Shown: one piece after another, positions 37,514 through 47,745 of the stretch | Numbering within the stretch: position 1 is the first letter of the stretch | Layout of the letters: the number at the start of each line of letters is the position of its first letter | Assembly: GCF_035994185.1 (NCBI RefSeq) | Contig: NZ_CP108538.1 | Coordinates: forward strand, 6,301,501 to 6,365,500 | DNA length: 64,000 nt | From: Streptomyces sp. NBC_01217 | GTDB taxonomy: Bacteria; Actinomycetota; Actinomycetes; Streptomycetales; Streptomycetaceae | Direction of reading: 5' to 3' | Notes under the pieces: model-generated | What the model was told of the DNA's origin: nothing | Databases searched by the model: none | Seen by the model: the letters and a program-made list of their open reading frames with translations, nothing else | Position numbers and translations under genes: made by a program

Positions 37514-37675
37514 ATGATCGTCCTCGTCGCCACCCTGCTCCTGCTCGGGGTCGTACTCGGAGCGGTGGTCCAGATTCCGCTCCCGGTCAGCCTCGCGCTC
37601 GCCGCCGTGATCGCCTGCTGGCTGCTGATCTTCGCCGTACGGGAACGACTGGGTGCACAGCGCAGGTCCCGGTGA
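37514..37675 (+). CDS. Small membrane protein (53 aa)
   Basis: ATG 37514 with AAAGG seven bases upstream; stop TGA 37673-37675. Two hydrophobic segments (IVLVATLLLLGVVLGAVV and VSLALAAVIACWLLIFAV) and a basic tail ERLGAQRRSR suggest a two-helix membrane hairpin with the C-terminus inside. No family recognised. It lies divergent from the tetR-like gene and 61 bp before the DUF4190-like gene. Confidence 0.7.
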   Translation: MIVLVATLLLLGVVLGAVVQIPLPVSLALAAVIACWLLIFAVRERLGAQRRSR

Positions 37676-37736
37676 CGGTCGATCCGCCTGCCGTTGCGAT
37701 CACTGCCTCGACCATCGATCCGAAGGAGCTCGCACC

Positions 37737-38102
37737 ATGACACTCGCCACATCCGTCCGCCGCCCCGACGCGGCAGCCGACACCACCGAAGCCGAAGTCG
37801 AAACCGCTGTCGAAACCGAAACCGAAGCCGCTGTCGAAACCCGGCCCGGGAGCCGCCGGGGCCGTACCCGGGACGCCGACGGACTGGCCGTCGCCTCCTT
37901 CGTGCTCGGGCTCGTCGGCCTGCTGGTCATGAACCTCCTGCTCGGCCCCGCCGCCGTCGTCATGGCGATCATCGCCCTGTCCCGCTCCACCTCGCGCCGC
38001 GGCCGCGCCTGGCTCGGGCTCGCCCTCGGCATCACCGACCTCGTGGTGCTGGCCTTCCTGGTCACCGGAACCGGCACCGTCTCCTGGAACTTCGCCGGCT
38101 GA
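37737..38102 (+). CDS. DUF4190-like membrane protein
   Basis: 121 residues from the ATG at 37737 (GAAGGAG upstream). An N-terminal 45 residues rich in Glu/Thr repeats (ETAVETETEAAVETR), then the DUF4190 pattern: LAVASFVLGLVGLLVMNLLLG, ALSRSTSRRGRAWLGLALG and a last helix. Function unknown for the family. Confidence 0.82.
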   Translation: MTLATSVRRPDAAADTTEAEVETAVETETEAAVETRPGSRRGRTRDADGLAVASFVLGLVGLLVMNLLLGPAAVVMAIIALSRSTSRRGRAWLGLALGITDLVVLAFLVTGTGTVSWNFAG

Positions 38103-38282
38103 CCGAGCAGCACACGCACGCCCTGCAAGAACGGCCCACCGGCGTTCTGCGCCGATGCCGTCCCCGACCGGATCGGGCTCCGGATCGGGGCGGGTGACCG
38201 AGTGATCCGCCCGGTGCGCGGGGGCCGGGACGCGATGCGCCCGCCGTACGCCCCGCCGCGGGCTCGTAGAATCGAGCCCACC

Positions 38283-39452
38283 ATGGCTTACCTCGACCAC
38301 GCCGCGACCACGCCGATGCTTCCGGAGGCGATCGCGGCGATGACCGCCCAGCTCGCCGTCACCGGTAACGCGTCCTCACTGCACGCCGCCGGGCGCCGGG
38401 CCCGCCGTACCGTCGAGGAATCGAGAGAGACCCTCGCCGACGCCCTCGGCGCACGCCCCAGCGAGGTGGTCTTCACCTCCGGGGGCACCGAGGCCGACAA
38501 CCTCGCCGTGAAGGGCCTGTACTGGTCCCGCCGCGCCGCCGACCCCCACCGCACCCGGGTGCTGGCCAGTCCCGTCGAGCACCACGCGGTGCTGGACGCC
38601 GTCGACTGGCTCGCCGAGCACGAGGGCGCGAACGTCGAATACCTCCCCGTCGACCCGTACGGACGCGTCCACCCCGAGGTGCTCCGCGAGGCGATCCTCC
38701 GTAACCCCGACGATGTCGCGCTGGTCACGGTGATGTGGGCCAACAACGAGATCGGCACGATCATGCCGGTACGTGAACTGGCGGACGTGGCCCGTGAGTT
38801 CGACGTGCCGATGCATGCCGACGCCGTGCAGGCCTTCGGGCAGCTCGAAGTCGACTTCGCCCGGTCCGGGCTGGCCGCGATGACGGTCAGCGCGCACAAG
38901 ATCGGTGGACCGTTCGGCATCGGCGCGCTGCTGCTCGGGCGCGAATACACCCCCGTACCCGTGCTGCACGGCGGCGGCCAGGAGCGGCACGTCCGCTCCG
39001 GCACCCTCGACGTGCCCGCCATCGCCTCCTTCGCCCTCGCGGGGCGGCTGGCCGCCGACGGGCGCGAAGAGTTCGCCCACGAGATCGGTGGGCTCCGCGA
39101 CGACCTGGCCGCTGCCGTACTGGCGGCCGTGCCGGACGCCCTCCTCGGCGGCGACCCGGCCCCCGGCGGCCGGCTCCCCGCCAACGCCCACTTCACCTTC
39201 CCCGGCTGCGAGGGCGACTCCCTGCTCCTGCTGCTGGACGCCCAGGGCATCGAATGCTCCACCGGCTCCGCGTGCACCGCGGGGATCGCCCAGCCGAGCC
39301 ACGTCCTGCTCGCCACCGGCACCGACCCCGACCTGGCCCGCGGCACCCTGCGCTTCTCGCTCGGCCACACCTCCACCAAGCAGGACATCGACGAGGTGGC
39401 CCGCGCGATCGGCCCGGCGGTGGAGCGGGCGCGGACGGCGGGACTCAGCTGA
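38283..39452 (+). CDS. Cysteine desulfurase (NifS/IscS family)
   Basis: 389 residues. N-terminal [13 protein letters not shown] Lys206 in SAHKIGG, and catalytic Cys331 in STGSACTAG on a long class-I loop. It removes sulfur from cysteine as a persulfide. mnmA lies about 0.8 kb downstream on the same strand, so it is a plausible sulfur donor for tRNA thiolation. An amidase gene on the other strand sits between them. Confidence 0.94.
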   Translation: MAYLDHAATTPMLPEAIAAMTAQLAVTGNASSLHAAGRRARRTVEESRETLADALGARPSEVVFTSGGTEADNLAVKGLYWSRRAADPHRTRVLASPVEHHAVLDAVDWLAEHEGANVEYLPVDPYGRVHPEVLREAILRNPDDVALVTVMWANNEIGTIMPVRELADVAREFDVPMHADAVQAFGQLEVDFARSGLAAMTVSAHKIGGPFGIGALLLGREYTPVPVLHGGGQERHVRSGTLDVPAIASFALAGRLAADGREEFAHEIGGLRDDLAAAVLAAVPDALLGGDPAPGGRLPANAHFTFPGCEGDSLLLLLDAQGIECSTGSACTAGIAQPSHVLLATGTDPDLARGTLRFSLGHTSTKQDIDEVARAIGPAVERARTAGLS

Positions 39453-39454
39453 GA

Positions 39455-39482
39455 CTGCGGGGCCGCGCGGACGGCCCCGCAG
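39455..39482. terminator. Terminator between convergent desulfurase and amidase genes
   Basis: CTGCGGGGCCG (39455-39465) and its complement (39472-39482) with a 6-nt loop start 2 bases after the desulfurase stop. It can serve both directions. Confidence 0.8.
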
Positions 39483-39485
39483 ACC

Positions 39486-40163
39486 TCACGCGCCCGCCGC
39501 CCTGACCAGCTTCAGATACCGGTCCCAGTCCCAGTGCTTCCCCGGATCGGTGTGGTCCGTGCCCGGCACCTCCACGTGCCCGATGATGTGCTCGCGGTCC
39601 GCCGGTATCCCGTACCGCTCGCATATCGCCGCCGTCAGCCGCGCCGATGCCCCGTACATCGCCGCCGTGAAGTCCTGCGGGCGGTCCACGAACCCCTCGT
39701 GCTCGATGCCGACGCTGCGCTCGTTGTACGACCTGTTCCCCGCGTGGAACGCCACATCCAGCTCACGGATCATCTGCGTCACATGACCGTCCTTGCGCAC
39801 CACGTAGTGCGCCGCCGCGCCGTGGCCCGGGTCCTGGAAGACCTTCACCGCGCCCCGGTAGCTGCCCTGGGTCACATGGATGACGACCCGGTCGATCGGG
39901 TAGTCCGCGGGGCGGTCGGCCCGCCGCCAGTTCGCCGGGGACGCCGATATCCACTCGGCCCGCGCGAAATCCACCGCGCCCGGTGTCCGGGGCTTGTCCA
40001 CCCCGGGCAGCCGCCACCAGGCGTGCTCCAGCTTCTCCCGCGCCAGCGCCGCCGTGCCCGCGGCCGTGACGGCAGCGCCGATCAGCAGCCCTCGCCGGCT
40101 GATGCCGTGCCCGGACTTCGACCACGCGGAACCCTTGGCGTCCGCCGTCCCCTTGGTGCCCAT
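39486..40163 (-). CDS. Tat-exported N-acetylmuramoyl-L-alanine amidase
   Basis: 225 residues from the ATG at 40163 with GGAT upstream (GTG at 40172 is an alternative). Tat signal SRRGLLIGAAVTAAGTAALA. Amidase_2 domain about 85-220: first zinc His in VVIHVTQGS, Glu in GIEHEGF, and zinc His/Asp in DHTDPGKHWDW. It cleaves the stem peptide from MurNAc in peptidoglycan outside the cell. It stands apart on the minus strand. Confidence 0.92.
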   Translation of the reverse strand: MGTKGTADAKGSAWSKSGHGISRRGLLIGAAVTAAGTAALAREKLEHAWWRLPGVDKPRTPGAVDFARAEWISASPANWRRADRPADYPIDRVVIHVTQGSYRGAVKVFQDPGHGAAAHYVVRKDGHVTQMIRELDVAFHAGNRSYNERSVGIEHEGFVDRPQDFTAAMYGASARLTAAICERYGIPADREHIIGHVEVPGTDHTDPGKHWDWDRYLKLVRAAGA

Positions 40164-40224
40164 GTGATCCACAACGCATATCCACGAGCGTTCGGTTCCC
40201 GGGGCCCCGTACTCTGGTGGGGCT

Positions 40225-41361
40225 ATGACTCAGACTTCCCAGCGCCCCCTGCGCGTGCTCGCCGCCATGTCCGGCGGTGTCGACTCCGCCGTCGCCGCGG
40301 CCCGCGCCGCCGAGGCCGGCCACGACGTGACCGGTGTGCACCTCGCCCTCTCCGCGAACCCGCAGTCCTTCCGTACCGGAGCGCGCGGCTGTTGCACGAT
40401 CGAGGACTCCCGCGACGCACGCCGCGCCGCCGATGTCATCGGCATCCCGTTCTACGTCTGGGACCTCGCGGAACGCTTCCGCGAGGACGTCGTGGACGAC
40501 TTCATCGCCGAGTACGAGGCCGGGCGCACCCCCAACCCCTGTCTGCGCTGCAACGAGAAGATCAAGTTCGCCGCGCTGCTCGACAAGGCCCTCGCGCTCG
40601 GCTTCGACGCGGTGTGCACCGGCCACTACGCCACCGTCGTACTGAACGAGGACGGCAGCCGCGAACTGCACCGCGCCTCCGACATGGCCAAGGACCAGTC
40701 CTACGTCCTCGGCGTCCTGGACGAGAAGCAGCTCGCCCACGCGATGTTCCCGCTCGGCGACACCCTCACGACCAAGGACGAGATCCGCGCCGAGGCCGAG
40801 CGCCGCGGCCTCGCCGTCGCCAAGAAGCCCGACAGCCACGACATCTGCTTCATCGCCGACGGCGACACCCAGGGTTTCCTGGCGAGCCGCCTCGGCACGG
40901 CCGAGGGCGACATCGTCGACGAGTCGGGTACGAAGGTCGGCACCCACGAGGGCGCCTTCGGCTTCACCATCGGCCAGCGCAAGGGCCTGCGCATCGGCCA
41001 CCCCGCCCCCGACGGCAAGCCGCGCTACGTCCTGGACATCTCCCCGGTGAACAACACGGTTACGGTCGGCCCGGTCGAGTCCCTCGACGTCACCGCGCTC
41101 ACCGCCATCAAGCCCCGCTGGTGCGGCACGGCCCCGGCCGCCCCCGGCACGTACACCGCCCAGCTCCGCGCCCACGGCGGCGAGACCGAGGTGACGGCGG
41201 AACTGGTCGACGGCACACTGAACGTCACCTTCACCGAGCCGGTGCGCGGCGTGGCCCCCGGCCAGGCGGTCGTGCTGTACGACGGCACCCGCGTGGTCGG
41301 CTCGGCAACGATCGCAACGACGAGCCGCCGGGAGCACAGGGAGACGGCCGCGGCGAGCTGA
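40225..41361 (+). CDS. mnmA: tRNA-specific 2-thiouridylase
   Basis: 378 residues. PP-loop [13 protein letters not shown] near the N-terminus, catalytic cysteines in NPCLRCNEK and [11 protein letters not shown], and a C-terminal beta-barrel. It places sulfur at U34 of Lys, Glu and Gln tRNAs. Gln-tRNA is also the concern of GatCAB further downstream. Confidence 0.96.
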   Translation: MTQTSQRPLRVLAAMSGGVDSAVAAARAAEAGHDVTGVHLALSANPQSFRTGARGCCTIEDSRDARRAADVIGIPFYVWDLAERFREDVVDDFIAEYEAGRTPNPCLRCNEKIKFAALLDKALALGFDAVCTGHYATVVLNEDGSRELHRASDMAKDQSYVLGVLDEKQLAHAMFPLGDTLTTKDEIRAEAERRGLAVAKKPDSHDICFIADGDTQGFLASRLGTAEGDIVDESGTKVGTHEGAFGFTIGQRKGLRIGHPAPDGKPRYVLDISPVNNTVTVGPVESLDVTALTAIKPRWCGTAPAAPGTYTAQLRAHGGETEVTAELVDGTLNVTFTEPVRGVAPGQAVVLYDGTRVVGSATIATTSRREHRETAAAS

Positions 41362-41384
41362 CCGCCGCAAAGACCCCGCGGACA

Positions 41385-41431
41385 CCCCGCACGGCCACGT
41401 CCGACCCCTGTACGGGCGTGGCCGTGCGGGG
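41385..41431. terminator. Terminator between mnmA and the alpha/beta hydrolase gene
   Basis: A 15-bp inverted repeat (41385-41399 and 41417-41431) with a 17-nt loop in the gap between the two converging genes. Confidence 0.75.
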
Positions 41432-41445
41432 GCCGGGCCGGGAGG

Positions 41446-42246
41446 TCAGGAGGCCTGGCTCGCGTACATGTCCGTGCCGAAGAACTCGGTCAGGACCGGG
41501 GCCACCGACTGGGGTGCCAGGTCACGTGTCTGGCCCGTCAGGGTGCGGTGGCGGGCGCGGGGGAGGGCCTCCGCCAGGGCGCGGGTGGCCTGTCTGGCCG
41601 GGGTGGGGCTGAAGCCGCCGCAGAGCACCAGCGTGCGCGCCGAGACGGACGCGAACCGCTCGGCCGGGATCGAGCCGTCGCCGAGCAGCGCGTCGTCGTA
41701 CGCGAGGGTGTGCGCCAGCGAGACCAGACCGCGCCACAGCGGTGCGCGCCGCATCCGGGCGATCATGTCGGCCGGGACGCCCGTCACGGACAGGAACAGC
41801 TCCACGGCCCCGCCGCGGTCCCCGGCGGACAGCAGCCGGTGCAGCCGGGCCGTGCAACAGGCCTTGAACTGCGCGCCCGAGGCCCCAGGGGTGTAGGGCG
41901 GCTGGTAGACCGCCAGGAGGCCGACGGGGAGCCCGGCGGCCCGGGCCTCCAGGGCCAGTGCCCCGCCGGCTCCGACGCCGAACACCGAGGCCCGGCCGCC
42001 CACCGCGGCGACGAGCGTGGCCAGGTCCTCGATCTCGCGCTCCACCGCGTACGCCCCGCTGTCGCCGCTGGAGCCGCGGCCACGCCTGTCGTACGTGACG
42101 ACCTCGAAGTGCGGCGCGAGGAGGCGCGCCAGGGGAGCCTCGGTCGCCGCCGTGCTCAGTGCCCCGCCGACCAGGATCACCGGCGGTCCTTCACCCCGGC
42201 GCCGGTACGCGATCGAGGTGCCGTCGCGGGAGAGAGTCTCGTCCAT
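41446..42246 (-). CDS. Alpha/beta hydrolase-fold protein lacking the catalytic Ser and His
   Basis: 266 residues. The fold is clear: VILVGGALS, VVTYDRRGRGSSG and the strand SVFGVGAGGALALEA. The nucleophile elbow GxSxG reads GVGAG (Gly92 for Ser), and the usual GQTHD near the C-terminus reads GQTRD (Arg241 for His). Both changes are clear in the DNA and the frame is intact. It is probably a non-catalytic pseudoenzyme, perhaps a binding or signalling protein. Alone on the minus strand between mnmA and DUF427. Confidence 0.88.
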   Translation of the reverse strand: MDETLSRDGTSIAYRRRGEGPPVILVGGALSTAATEAPLARLLAPHFEVVTYDRRGRGSSGDSGAYAVEREIEDLATLVAAVGGRASVFGVGAGGALALEARAAGLPVGLLAVYQPPYTPGASGAQFKACCTARLHRLLSAGDRGGAVELFLSVTGVPADMIARMRRAPLWRGLVSLAHTLAYDDALLGDGSIPAERFASVSARTLVLCGGFSPTPARQATRALAEALPRARHRTLTGQTRDLAPQSVAPVLTEFFGTDMYASQAS

Positions 42247-42341
42247 GTACAGGTGGACTGCGGCGGCGCCGAGAAGTCATCGCCCGCGCCGAGAAATTTC
42301 TGAGATTTTTCAAATGCCCCGTTCGAAGCGGTGTCTGACGC

Positions 42342-42677
42342 TCAGTCGGAGACGGTCTCGGTGTCGTAGAAGCAGAAGTGGTCCTTGATCGCGGCGACTT
42401 CGGGCTTGGGCTCCGGGTACGCCCAGACCAGATCGGCTTCGCCCGGCAGCGACCAGTAGGAGGCGTCGCCCTTGAACGGACAGTGGGTGTGGGTGTCCGA
42501 GGCCGTCAGGAGTTCCGTACGGACGTCCTCGGGCGGCAGGTAGTAGCGGACCGGACAGCCCGTCTCGCGCAGCACGAGCGGCCGCCGGCTCTCGGCGAGC
42601 ACCTGCCCGTCGCGGACCACACGTACATGCTCGGTACCGGGTTCGACGGTGATGATGTGTCCTCGTGTGGAAGTCAT
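42342..42677 (-). CDS. DUF427 domain protein
   Basis: 111 residues. Typical DUF427 strings: VRVVRDGQVLAESRRPLVL, YYLPPEDV, HTHCPFKGDASYWSL and YPEPKPEVAAIKDHFCFY. A small single-domain beta fold of unknown biochemical role. Divergent from the LOG-like gene. Confidence 0.92.
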   Translation of the reverse strand: MTSTRGHIITVEPGTEHVRVVRDGQVLAESRRPLVLRETGCPVRYYLPPEDVRTELLTASDTHTHCPFKGDASYWSLPGEADLVWAYPEPKPEVAAIKDHFCFYDTETVSD

Positions 42678-42766
42678 GTCTGGTTCAGCCGTCCCACGGG
42701 CCGGTTTCTTCCCGCTCCCCGGCCTTCTCGACCGTGTGTGTCAGTGGTGGCCCTTACGGTGGCTGC

Positions 42767-43306
42767 ATGAACATCTGTGTTTTCCTCTCCGCCGCCGACC
42801 TGGACGACCGCTACACCCGGCCCGCCCGGGAATTCGCCGAACTGCTGGGCCGGGGCGGACACACCCTGGTCTGGGGCGGGTCGGAGAGCGGGCTGATGAA
42901 GGTCGTCGCCGACGGGGTGCAGGAATCGGGCGGGCGGCTGGTCGGGGTGTCGGTCGACTTCCTGGCCGCGCATGCGCGCAGAGACGCGGACGAGATGGTG
43001 ATCGCCCGCGATCTCGCCGAGCGCAAGGCGCTGCTCCTGGAGAAGGCCGACGCGGTCGTGATCATGGTGGGGGGTGCCGGGACGCTCGACGAGGCGACCG
43101 AGATACTGGAGCTGAAGAAGCACGGCAAGCACGACAAGCCGGTGGTCCTGCTCAACACGGCGGGCTTCTACGACGGACTGCACCAGCAGCTCCTGCGCAT
43201 GGAGGAAGAGGGCTTCCTGCCCCTCCCGCTGACCGAACTGATGTTCTTCGCGACGGACGGCGTGGGCGCCCTGGCCTATCTGGAGGAGTGGTCCGGCATA
43301 CGGTGA
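42767..43306 (+). CDS. LOG-family-like protein (Rossmann fold)
   Basis: 179 residues from the ATG at 42767. It resembles the lysine-decarboxylase-like LOG family that frees cytokinin bases from nucleotides: GLMKVVADGVQESGG near 45, ERKALLLEKAD near 85 and a VGGAGTLDEATE motif near 100. The usual motif is PGGxGTxxE; here Val replaces the first Pro. Activity cannot be assumed. Confidence 0.82.
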   Translation: MNICVFLSAADLDDRYTRPAREFAELLGRGGHTLVWGGSESGLMKVVADGVQESGGRLVGVSVDFLAAHARRDADEMVIARDLAERKALLLEKADAVVIMVGGAGTLDEATEILELKKHGKHDKPVVLLNTAGFYDGLHQQLLRMEEEGFLPLPLTELMFFATDGVGALAYLEEWSGIR

Positions 43307-43333
43307 CGCGGCGGCGGGTGCGATCATGGGCCC

Positions 43334-44023
43334 ATGTCCACTCATGTCATCACCGGCGCGGGCTCCGGCATCGGCGCAGCTGTCACCCGTCGTCTTCTGG
43401 AGCGCGGTGACGAGACCGTGCTGCTGGCCCGTGACGCGGGCCGCGCCAAGGAGCTGGCCGAGCTCCACCCCGGCGCCCGTACGCTCGTCGGTGACCTCTC
43501 CAACCCGGACCGGCTCTCCTGGGCGTTCGCCCAGCAGGCGATGCCGGAGCGGGTCGACTCACTGCTGCACATCGCGGGCGTCGTCGAGCTCGGCAAGGTC
43601 GGTGAGCTGACGCCGAAGGCATGGCACTTCCAGCTCAACGCCAACCTCGTCGCACCCGCCGAGCTGACCCGGCTCCTCCTGCCGCAACTGCGGGTCGCCC
43701 AGGGCCAGGTGCTCTTCGTGAACTCTGGCGCCGGCCTCGCCGCGCACGCCGAGTGGAGCGCGTACGCCGCGAGCAAGCACGGTCTGAAGGCGCTCGCCGA
43801 CTCGCTGCGCCACGAGGAGCACGCGAACGGCGTCCGGGTGACGTCCGTCTATCCGGGGCGCACCGCCAGCCCCATGCAGGCCAAGGTCCACCAGCAGGAG
43901 GGCAAGGAGTACGACCCCTCGCGCTGGATCGACCCGGAGTCGGTGGCGACCACGATCCTGATGGCCATCGACCTGCCGCGCGACGCGGAGGTCAACGACC
44001 TCACGGTGCGCCCCGGGCGCTGA
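43334..44023 (+). CDS. Short-chain dehydrogenase/reductase
   Basis: 229 residues. Cofactor motif TGAGSGIG at 8-15, catalytic YAASK (Tyr-x-x-x-Lys) near 150 and NSGAG near 132 for the catalytic Ser. Substrate unknown. 27 bp after the LOG-like gene, possibly one transcript. Confidence 0.92.
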   Translation: MSTHVITGAGSGIGAAVTRRLLERGDETVLLARDAGRAKELAELHPGARTLVGDLSNPDRLSWAFAQQAMPERVDSLLHIAGVVELGKVGELTPKAWHFQLNANLVAPAELTRLLLPQLRVAQGQVLFVNSGAGLAAHAEWSAYAASKHGLKALADSLRHEEHANGVRVTSVYPGRTASPMQAKVHQQEGKEYDPSRWIDPESVATTILMAIDLPRDAEVNDLTVRPGR

Positions 44024-44091
44024 CCGCCGCCGGCAGGACGGGACAGGCGGGACGGGACGGACGGGGCCGGGCACGGCCTTAGGCTTCCCAC

Positions 44092-45117
44092 GTGAGCGAG
44101 AAGAGCAAGTTCAGCGGGTGCCCGGCCACCGGAATCGGTTCCATGCCCGGGGGAGACGCACGGGAGGCGGCGAAGACCGTCACCGGCTCCTTCGGGGACG
44201 GCGCGGGCCTGCCGTATCTGGCGGAACTGCCGGCCCGCGGGCCGGGTGCGGACATGATCGGCCGGACGATCGGGCTGCTCGTCGAGATGTACGGCCATGT
44301 CGAGCCCAGCGGCTGGCGGATCAGCGACCGGCCGGGACGGGACACCCGCCGGGCCAGGTCCTGGCTCGGCGAGGACCTCGACGCGCTGGAGGAGTTCACC
44401 CAGGGGTACGAGGGCCCGCTCAAGGTCCAGGCGGTCGGCCCCTGGACGCTGGCCGCCGCACTGGAACGGCGGGGCGGTGAGGCCGCGCTCGGTGACCCGG
44501 GGGCCTGCCGCGACCTGGCGGGCTCACTGGCGGAGGGGCTGCGCGCCCACCTCGCGGAGGTACGGCGCAGGGTGCCCGGCGCCGACGTGATCCTCCAGCT
44601 CGACGAACCCTCGCTGACCGGCGTACTGACCGGGCAGATCAGGACGGCCAGCGGCTACCGCACCTACCGGGCCGTGGACCGCCAGGTCGTGGAGGGCACC
44701 CTGCGCGAGGTCCTGGCAACGGCCGGGGACGGCGCCACGGTCGTCCACAGCTGTGCGCCCGCCGTGCCGTTCGCGCTGCTGCGCAGGGCCGGGGCCGACG
44801 GCATCTCGTTCGATTTCTCCTTGCTCACCGAGCGTGAGGAGGAGGCGATCGGGGAAGCCGTCGAGGGCGGCACCCAGCTCTTCCTCGGGGTGGTGCCCTC
44901 CGCCGACCCGGCCTCGGGCGGATTGTCGGACCCGGGCGGTAGCGTCATGGGTGTCAGGACGCTGTGGCGCAGGCTGGGGCTGAATCCGGGGACTCTGACG
45001 GAGTCCGTGGTGATCACCCCGTCGTGCGGGCTCGCGGGTGCCTCGCCCGCGTACGCGCGCGCCGCGCTCGCCCACTGCGCCCGGGCCGCGAGATCGCTCG
45101 CAGACAACCCTGAGTAA
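44092..45117 (+). CDS. MetE-like (cobalamin-independent methionine synthase C-terminal domain) protein
   Basis: 341 residues, only the catalytic-barrel half of MetE. Zinc-site pieces are visible: His-Ser-Cys in VVHSCAP and Cys in ITPSCGLAG; the usual Glu between them appears to be Asp in GISFDFS. Similar short proteins sit next to ligA in other actinomycetes, including mycobacteria. Methyl transfer to homocysteine is not proven for this short form. 30 bp before ligA. Confidence 0.88.
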   Translation: MSEKSKFSGCPATGIGSMPGGDAREAAKTVTGSFGDGAGLPYLAELPARGPGADMIGRTIGLLVEMYGHVEPSGWRISDRPGRDTRRARSWLGEDLDALEEFTQGYEGPLKVQAVGPWTLAAALERRGGEAALGDPGACRDLAGSLAEGLRAHLAEVRRRVPGADVILQLDEPSLTGVLTGQIRTASGYRTYRAVDRQVVEGTLREVLATAGDGATVVHSCAPAVPFALLRRAGADGISFDFSLLTEREEEAIGEAVEGGTQLFLGVVPSADPASGGLSDPGGSVMGVRTLWRRLGLNPGTLTESVVITPSCGLAGASPAYARAALAHCARAARSLADNPE

Positions 45118-45132
45118 CGGGGCAATGGGTAA

Positions 45133-47465
<2,333 letters not shown>

Positions 47466-47745
47466 GGGAGCAGAAGGGGTGTAGATGGACGGACGGGGGC
47501 AAGGGTTGCCGCCGCGGGGCCGGGTTCACCCGAACGGCGCATAGCAGATGCTGACGGACGGTCGGTTCGCATTCGGGCAAGAGCTGTAGAGCGCTGCCCG
47601 TAGAAGCCTTCCGCGGCCTACTGTTGAGATGCGCACCTGCCGTGCCAGGCCACGGGGTGGGAACACAGGGTGGGAAATCGGGTCGTGGTGGCGTGGAGCT
47701 GAACCATCAGGTGACATCGGCACCGCCGGCTGTGAGAGGGACGGA

